Assembly: GCF_006715145.1 (NCBI RefSeq)
Contig: NZ_VFMR01000001.1
Span: 992,001 to 1,056,000, forward strand
Length of the DNA stretch: 64,000 nucleotides
Direction: 5' to 3'
DNA from: Microbacterium sp. SLBN-146
GTDB lineage: Bacteria; Actinomycetota; Actinomycetes; Actinomycetales; Microbacteriaceae
Position numbers and translations under genes: made by a program. The notes beneath the pieces are model-generated. The model worked only from the letters and a program-made list of their open reading frames with translations, was not told the origin of the DNA and did no database searches. Shown in pieces: positions 55,408-64,000 of this stretch. Position 1 is the first letter of the stretch. Every line of letters begins with the position of its first letter.

Positions 55408-56135
55408 CGGGGGCGATCCGGGCCGAGATCGTCCGGTCGGTGAGCGGGTTGACCCTGCTCGCACTCATCGGGCTCGCGGCCCTCGTGCCCGTCGTGGTGC
55501 TGACGTCGGGCGGCGATGCGACTGCCGCAGCTCGAGACCTCCCCGCCGCCCAGGCCACGCTGCGACTCGTCGCACCGCTCGGCTGGAGCTTTGTCGCCGC
55601 AGGATTCGCCGGCGCGTACACGGTCACTCGCGAGCAGTACTACGGTTCCCTCGACCGGACGACGCTGATGGTCGGTCGACGCCGTGCGCTCGTCGCCAAG
55701 TCGCTCGGCGGAGCTGTGACCGCAACGCTGCTGACCGCGATGCTCTGCGCGGCATGGTGTGTCGCGATGGCGGCGCTTCTCTCGGCGAACGGGAGCTCGT
55801 TCGTCCTGTCACCCGACGTCGGCGGGGCCCTCGCGGGCTCCCTCGGCGGTGCAGTGCTCGGCGCGATCGGCGGCTGCGCTGTCGGGTGGATCGTCCGCAA
55901 CTACTACGCGGCCGCCGCGATCGTGCTCGGCGGACCTCTCGCGTTCGAGCTGCTTCTCCTGAGCACGAATCCCGACGTCGTACGGTGGTCACCGGGACTC
56001 GCGATCGCGGCGATCGCCGTGCCTGGATACCGCGACGTCCTGCTCGACCGACCCGCCGCCGTCGTCGTGGCACTCGCGTGGATCGTGGGGGTTTCGGCGG
56101 TCGCGTTCCTCACGGCGGAGCGGCGTACGCGGTGA
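55404..56135 (+). CDS. daptide ABC permease 1
   Basis: A 243-residue membrane protein with about six spans (LTLLALIGLAALVPVVVLTS, LRLVAPLGWSFVAAGFAGAY, SLGGAVLGAIGGCAVGWIV). The pattern matches ABC-2-type permeases of lantibiotic-immunity style exporters. The GTG overlaps the ATPase stop and its own stop overlaps the next permease (GTGA at both ends), so it is coupled with both and likely forms a heterodimer. Confidence 0.8.
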   Translation: MTGAIRAEIVRSVSGLTLLALIGLAALVPVVVLTSGGDATAAARDLPAAQATLRLVAPLGWSFVAAGFAGAYTVTREQYYGSLDRTTLMVGRRRALVAKSLGGAVTATLLTAMLCAAWCVAMAALLSANGSSFVLSPDVGGALAGSLGGAVLGAIGGCAVGWIVRNYYAAAAIVLGGPLAFELLLLSTNPDVVRWSPGLAIAAIAVPGYRDVLLDRPAAVVVALAWIVGVSAVAFLTAERRTR

Positions 56136-56848
56136 CCGCTGCCCTGCGCTCGCGGGTCGCCGCGCTCCCGACCGACCTCGTCCTCGCCGGCTTCGTCGTC
56201 GCGTGCTTCGTGCTCGCGGCATCCATCGCCCTCTCAATCCCCGAGGGACTCGGCAATGCTCCGGATGCCGTGAAGGAGACGTTCCGCGCGACGCTCGTGA
56301 CCCCGGCCGTCCTCATGACGATCCTCGTATCGGCCCTCTACGCGGGGTTCGACTACACGCTCGCCCTCCGACGTGGCGTCGTCGTGCGCGAGACGACGGC
56401 GCAGCGCCGGGGTGCGGTGCTGGCAGCGCGCGCTCTTCTCGCGGGCGGGGGCGGTGCCGTCGTCGGACTCGCGTGCGGTGCAGGGACCCTCGTCGCGGGC
56501 GGTGTCGCGGGCGCCGGATGGACGCCGGCGCCCTCCCTCCTCGGGAGTGCCGCCGTCGCCGGGGCGCTCGCGGCATCCTGGGGGTTTGCGATCGGCGTGA
56601 TCGTCCGCCACCACCTCGTCGCGCTGTTCGTCGTCCCCGCTTCGCTCGGTGTCGCCGTCCCGTTCGCGTCGCTCGTGCCTGGGGCTGCGAGCATCCTGCC
56701 TCTCCCCACCCTCCTCGGAGCGGTCGGGGTGGATGCCGGCACGCTCGGATTCGCGGCCGACATCGCGGCGGTGCCGCTTGTCGCGGGCTGGATCATCCTC
56801 GGGCTCGGCGTGGCCGTCGTCCGGTTCGTCTCGCGAGACGTGACGTGA
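56132..56848 (+). CDS. daptide ABC permease 2
   Basis: A 238-residue membrane protein from GTG 56132, with about six spans (LVLAGFVVACFVLAASIALS, LVTPAVLMTILVSALYAGFD, GGGGAVVGLACGAGTLVAGG, VAGWIILGLGVAVVRFV). It is the last gene of the operon and ends 3 bp before the convergent sufU stop; no terminator hairpin separates them. It probably partners with permease 1. Confidence 0.8.
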   Translation: MTAALRSRVAALPTDLVLAGFVVACFVLAASIALSIPEGLGNAPDAVKETFRATLVTPAVLMTILVSALYAGFDYTLALRRGVVVRETTAQRRGAVLAARALLAGGGGAVVGLACGAGTLVAGGVAGAGWTPAPSLLGSAAVAGALAASWGFAIGVIVRHHLVALFVVPASLGVAVPFASLVPGAASILPLPTLLGAVGVDAGTLGFAADIAAVPLVAGWIILGLGVAVVRFVSRDVT

Positions 56849-56851
56849 GGG

Positions 56852-60644
<3,793 letters not shown>

Positions 60645-60651
60645 GGCGGGC

Positions 60652-60704
60652 GATGTTACTCGTATGGAAACCGTGAGGATGCGCATCCTTACGGAATCTT
60701 TACA
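60652..60704 (-). promoter_or_regulatory. leaderless promoter and KdpE-like boxes of the KimA-like gene
   Basis: TAACAT (minus strand, 60658-60653) is the -10 box, 8 nt before the GTG. Upstream, 60659-60678 is the reverse complement of CCTCACGGTTTCCATACGAG, 18 of 20 identical to 44841-44860 in the kdp promoter. CCTTACGGAATC (60687-60698) equals the first 12 bases of the other kdp box. Here the boxes are inverted around the palindrome GGATGCGCATCC (60677-60688), whereas in kdp they are direct. Confidence 0.6.
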
Positions 60705-60732
60705 CCTGCACGCCCACTGCCAGACTGGACGG

Positions 60733-61878
60733 GTGGACCGCATCACACCGGGCATCATCGCCGTCTTCGTCGGCGCGGTCGCAGGATTCGCGCTCTTCGT
60801 GCCGTTCGTCGCTGCGAGCTATCGCCGTCGCGGCGGACTCCGTTTCGGTCGCCTCGTGCTGTGGGCCTCGGCGCTCGTCTACTTCTGGGCGATCTGGGCG
60901 TACACGCTCCTCCCGCTCCCCGAGGCGGACTCGATCCGCTGCGTCGGCTCGAACCTCGATCTCTTCGAGCTCGTCAACGACATCGGCGGGGCACTCGGAC
61001 GGCCGGGGCCGGCTCTCACGGATCCCGCCGTGCTGCAGCTCCTGCTGAACGTCCTGCTCTTCATGCCGCTCGGCTTCTTCATCCGGGTGCTGGCGGGACG
61101 CGGCATCCTGGTGGCGCTCGCCGTCGGTCTCGGAGTCTCGGCCCTCATCGAGACGACGCAGCTCACCGGCGTGTGGGGACTGTACTCATGCGCCTACCGG
61201 GTGTTCGACGTCGACGACATGCTGACCAACACGACCGGCGCCGTCCTCGGGTCGCTTCTCGCGCTCTTCGTTCCCGCTCGGCACCGTGGATCGGGAAAGT
61301 CGGCGGATGCCGCGGAACCCCGGCCCGTCACGCGAGGTCGCCGCGCCTTGGCGATGCTGTGCGACATCATCGCCTTCTCGCTCGTGTCCGCGACGGCCGG
61401 TGTCGCGACCCAGCTCGTGCTGGAGGCGGTCGGTCGCGGCGATCTCGTCCTCGAGGCCGAGCTGTCGAGCATTCTGGGGACACTCGTCCCTGCGGGGCTG
61501 TGGCTCGTCGTCATCCTCGCGAGCGGACGATCGGTCGGCGACCTCGCCGTCCAGCTCCGCTACCGCGGCGGTCCCGTCCCGACCTGGCTCGCGCGGCCCC
61601 TGCGCTGGGCGGGCGGCATCAGCGGCTACGTGCTGCTCGGAGCCCTGCCGACCCCGTGGAGCCTCGCGGGTCTGCTCTTCGGACTCGCGACGTTCGTGCT
61701 GCTGTTCACGACATCCGCGGGGCGCGGGCTCCCCGGCATCCTGTCGGGCATGTCGCTCACCGACGCGCGCGAGGGCTCCTCAGGAGATCAGTCGAGGAAC
61801 TCGCGGGCAGCGACGACGAGCGCCTCGACGCCGACCTCGAGCGTCGGGTGGAGCACGGGCGCGAAGAACGGCGAGTGA
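60733..61878 (+). CDS. VanZ-RDD fusion membrane protein
   Basis: GTG 60733 is chosen from a CAGACT box 6 nt upstream; 381 residues. The first ~180 residues are a VanZ domain (YTLLPLPEADSIRCVGSNLD, LLNVLLFMPLGFFIRVLAGR, ALIETTQLTGVWGLYSCAYR, FDVDDMLTNTTGAVLGSLLA). The second half resembles an RDD domain (RALAMLCDIIAFSLVSATAG, ASGRSVGDLAVQLRYRGG). VanZ proteins are linked with glycopeptide tolerance; the fusion's role is unknown. The last 31 residues are antisense to the end of the next gene. Confidence 0.85.
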   Translation: MDRITPGIIAVFVGAVAGFALFVPFVAASYRRRGGLRFGRLVLWASALVYFWAIWAYTLLPLPEADSIRCVGSNLDLFELVNDIGGALGRPGPALTDPAVLQLLLNVLLFMPLGFFIRVLAGRGILVALAVGLGVSALIETTQLTGVWGLYSCAYRVFDVDDMLTNTTGAVLGSLLALFVPARHRGSGKSADAAEPRPVTRGRRALAMLCDIIAFSLVSATAGVATQLVLEAVGRGDLVLEAELSSILGTLVPAGLWLVVILASGRSVGDLAVQLRYRGGPVPTWLARPLRWAGGISGYVLLGALPTPWSLAGLLFGLATFVLLFTTSAGRGLPGILSGMSLTDAREGSSGDQSRNSRAATTSASTPTSSVGWSTGAKNGE

Positions 61879-63002
61879 TTCGTGGGGATGTCGCGCGCGA
61901 TCGTCCCCGACGCGAGGGCGGCGGCGTAGATCGCCGGGTCGACTCCGCCCCAGAACCAGAACACGAGCGGGACGCCCGCTTCTCGCGCGAACCAGGACAC
62001 GTCCTCGCTGCCGGTGAACATGCCGGGATCGACGACCGTGCCCTCGCCGAACGCCGCGTCGAACGCGAGGGTCAGTCGTGCCGTCGAGTGGACGTCGTTG
62101 ATCGTCGGCGGGAGCGAGTGGTCGATCGTGATCGTCGGCTCCTGCTCGGCCCCGGACGCCTGCGCTTCCGCGCGCACGACGCGCTCGACCTTCTCGAGGA
62201 CGCTCGCGCGAGCCTCGTCGTCGGGGTAGCGCAGGCTCAGCTCAAGCTTCGCCTCGGCGGGGATGATGTTGTTCTTGAGTCCCGCGTGGATCGATCCGAC
62301 CGTCACGACCGCGACATCGCGGGGGTCGACCTCGCGCGACACGATCGTCTGGAGGCGCATGACCGTCGCCGCCGCCATGACGACGGGGTCGATCGTGGAG
62401 TGGGGACGGGATCCGTGCCCGCCTCGGCCCAGGAGGGTGACGGTCAGTCCGTCGGATGCCGCCATCTGCGTGCCGCTGCGCACGCCGATCGTTCCGGCGG
62501 GGAGGGGCGTCACGTGCTGGCCGAGCACGATGTCGGGCCGGGGGAACCGGTCGAGGACGCCGTCGGCGATCATCGCCTGCGATCCGGCCCCGTACTCTTC
62601 GGCGGGCTGGAACACCGCCACGATCGTGCCCGACCATTCGTCCTTCGTGTTGACGAGCGTCTCGAGGGCGCCGAGGAGCGCCGTAACGTGCATGTCGTGC
62701 CCGCACGCGTGCATGACGGGGACGTCGGTGCCCGACGGGTCGATGCCGCGTGCCGTCGACGCGTAGGCGAGGCCCGTGCGTTCCTCGACGGGGAGCCCGT
62801 CCATGTCGGCGCGGAGCCAGACGACGGGTCCGTCACCGTTGCGGATGACGCTTGCGATGCCGGTGCGCCCGATCTGCTCCTCGAACTCGATGCCGAGCGC
62901 CGTCAGGTGCTGCGTCACGATCCCCGCGGTCCGCGTCTCCTGGAAGGACAGTTCCGGATGCCGGTGCAGGTCGGTGTACAGCGCCTCGAGGTCGATTCCC
63001 AT
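61788..63002 (-). CDS. M20-family amidohydrolase
   Basis: The ATG at 63002 lies 7 nt after TAGGCT (minus 63015-63010), a leaderless arrangement; 404 residues. M20/HipO motifs: LHRHPELSFQETRTAGIVTQ, VVWLRADMDGLPVEERTGLA, VMHACGHDMHVTALLGA, FQPAEEYGAGSQAMI and the final NHSPFFAPVL. The enzyme should hydrolyse N-acyl amino acids (hippurate/IAA-amide type) using two metal ions. Its end overlaps the VanZ gene by 91 bp on the opposite strand. Confidence 0.92.
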   Translation of the reverse strand: MGIDLEALYTDLHRHPELSFQETRTAGIVTQHLTALGIEFEEQIGRTGIASVIRNGDGPVVWLRADMDGLPVEERTGLAYASTARGIDPSGTDVPVMHACGHDMHVTALLGALETLVNTKDEWSGTIVAVFQPAEEYGAGSQAMIADGVLDRFPRPDIVLGQHVTPLPAGTIGVRSGTQMAASDGLTVTLLGRGGHGSRPHSTIDPVVMAAATVMRLQTIVSREVDPRDVAVVTVGSIHAGLKNNIIPAEAKLELSLRYPDDEARASVLEKVERVVRAEAQASGAEQEPTITIDHSLPPTINDVHSTARLTLAFDAAFGEGTVVDPGMFTGSEDVSWFAREAGVPLVFWFWGGVDPAIYAAALASGTIARDIPTNHSPFFAPVLHPTLEVGVEALVVAAREFLD

Positions 63003-63250
63003 ACTCCCGAGCCTACCCAGGGCGGCTGGCGCCCCTCCGATCCCGGAGTTTCCGCCGAGGGTCGGCCGCCGGAAGGCGGGGCCGCCGGAAGTCCGGCCTC
63101 CGTCAGTCCGGCGCCCCCGGAAGGCCTGGCCCCTCTTCGCCGAGAAGACCCGAACTGCGAGCTTGCGGCCCAAATCGCGACCGTTCGGGTCTTCTCGGCA
63201 ACCCGGGCGCCGGCCCGAGTCGGGACCAGGGCGGCGGCGCGGGCGCGATG
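63003..63250. repeat. intergenic region with perfect inverted repeat
   Basis: Arms GCCGAGAAGACCCGAAC (63139-63155) and its exact complement (63183-63199) form a 17-bp stem with a 27-nt loop. It is the second member of the family found at 12377-12472. The part 63015-63130 has several CCGGAAG/CTTCCGG-like words and no gene. The LacI gene ends right after the stem, so it may be that gene's terminator. Confidence 0.75.
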
Positions 63251-64000
63251 TCAGCGGCGCGAGGTGGAAGCGCGGACGACGAGGTCGTAGGGGAGGCGGC
63301 CGGGCTCGTGTGGGAGGCCGGGGCGTTCGAGCTCGTCGAGGATGGCGTCGGCGGCGCGCTCGCCCTGGCCGCGCGGGAACTGGTCGACGGTCGTGAGGCG
63401 GAAGAACTCGCCCAGCTCGTGTCCGTCGATGCCGACGACCGAGATGTCCTCGGGGACGCGGTAGCCCAGCTCCCGTGCCGCGAGGAGCGCACCGATCGCC
63501 ATTTCATCGGATGCCGCGAAGATCGCCGTCGGTCGCTCACCCGGACGCCCGAGCAACTGCTTGGCCGCGCGGAATCCGCCCTCGATCGTGAAGTCGGCAG
63601 GCTCGAACAAGGCGGGGTGGACCGGGATGCCGGCATCCGCCAGTGCCAACTCGAATCCCTGCCGCCGACGTGTCGGGATGTGGAAGTCGATGTCGAACTC
63701 GGGGCTCGCCCCGATGTGCGCGATCGCTCGGTGCCCCAACGAGATGAGGTGCTCCGTCGCCAGGCGGGCGACGGCGACGTCGTCGACGGTCAGCGTCGAC
63801 AGGCGCGGGTTGGGTCCTCCGATCGCGATGACCGGGAGGCCCAGCTCGGCCAGACGGGCCGTTTCCTCATCGCCCAACTCGATCGAGATCGCGATGACCC
63901 CGTCGACCCGCTGGCGTCGCAGGAACGTCTCGAACACTTCGAGACGTTCCGCGCGATCGGCGCTCAGGCTGTACAGCGTGATGTCGAACCCTCGGCGCAT
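63251..64000 (-). CDS. LacI-family regulator (5' end beyond window)
   Basis: The visible 249 residues are the effector-binding part of a LacI/GalR repressor: GVIAISIELGDEETARLAEL, HLISLGHRAIAHIGASPEFD, PTAIFAASDEMAIGALLAAR and VPEDISVVGIDGHELGEFFR. The N-terminal helix-turn-helix lies beyond the right edge, so the codon read as a start at 64000 is internal. The sugar recognised and the target genes cannot be told here. Confidence 0.88.
   Translation of the reverse strand: MRRGFDITLYSLSADRAERLEVFETFLRRQRVDGVIAISIELGDEETARLAELGLPVIAIGGPNPRLSTLTVDDVAVARLATEHLISLGHRAIAHIGASPEFDIDFHIPTRRRQGFELALADAGIPVHPALFEPADFTIEGGFRAAKQLLGRPGERPTAIFAASDEMAIGALLAARELGYRVPEDISVVGIDGHELGEFFRLTTVDQFPRGQGERAADAILDELERPGLPHEPGRLPYDLVVRASTSRR

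Noticed and set aside
48273..56848. Lanthipeptide or lasso peptide cluster
   Set aside because: No LanB/LanC/LanM, no asparagine synthetase-like or transglutaminase-like gene, and precursor cores lack Ser/Thr/Cys patterns; the enzyme set fits daptides.

Overview
The window is 64 kb of high-GC, densely packed actinobacterial DNA. It fits a Microbacteriaceae genome, most likely Microbacterium: GTG starts and ATGA/GTGA stop-start overlaps are very common, many genes have a TAnnnT box 6-8 nt before the start codon (leaderless style), the word GGATGCC/GGCATCC recurs, and a daptide-type RiPP cluster of the kind first described from Microbacterium is present. No rRNA, tRNA, CRISPR array, transposase or phage gene was recognised. 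Family assignments come from reading translations; no database search was possible.

Layout. 1-3 kb: AI-2E-type permease (cut by the left edge), chorismate mutase, and a YtrA/GntR-regulated ABC exporter. 3.3-6.6 kb: glycine betaine/proline uptake ABC operon ending in a strong terminator. 6.6-8.7 kb: two paralogous membrane-anchored unknowns, a 64-bp tandem repeat and a 44-aa membrane peptide. 8.7-13 kb: purL, a secreted calcium-loop protein, an inverted-repeat element and a ComB-like protein. 13-19.7 kb: a minus-strand operon in which every junction overlaps by 4 nt: sulfonate-type ABC transporter (ATPase, binding protein, permease), acetyl-CoA synthetase, O-acetylhomoserine sulfhydrylase, CoA-binding protein. 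19.9-32.2 kb: a glycan-utilisation locus (FAD-dependent oxidoreductase, LacI regulator, sugar ABC importer, GH2 beta-mannosidase, ROK kinase, secreted beta-propeller protein) with TCGCG-centred palindromes upstream of several units.

32.5-36.4 kb: MBL hydrolase with divergent TetR regulator, ArsR regulator with a double SRPBCC protein, and TerC. 36.8-44.8 kb: a complete kdp potassium operon (46-aa membrane peptide, kdpF-A-B-C-D-E). 44.8-48.2 kb: a segment between two diverged copies of a small membrane-protein gene plus its divergent promoter; it holds a lipoprotein, a MurJ-type flippase, a secreted protein resembling tendamistat around its third cysteine, and an XRE regulator. 48.3-56.8 kb: the daptide operon, with RiPP recognition protein, class III aminotransferase, Fe-ADH-family dehydrogenase, three precursor peptides ending in Thr, methyltransferase, M50 protease and an ABC exporter. 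56.8-64 kb: sufU-sufS coupled to a KimA-like potassium importer, a VanZ-RDD protein, an M20 amidohydrolase and a LacI regulator cut by the right edge.

Themes. The kdp and kimA-like promoter regions share near-identical 12- to 20-bp boxes, which suggests one KdpE-controlled potassium regulon; a third copy with the same 32-bp geometry lies in the gap downstream of kdpE. The daptide operon accounts for every step expected of that class: leader recognition, conversion of the C-terminal Thr to a diamine by oxidative decarboxylation, transamination and N-methylation, then leader proteolysis and export.
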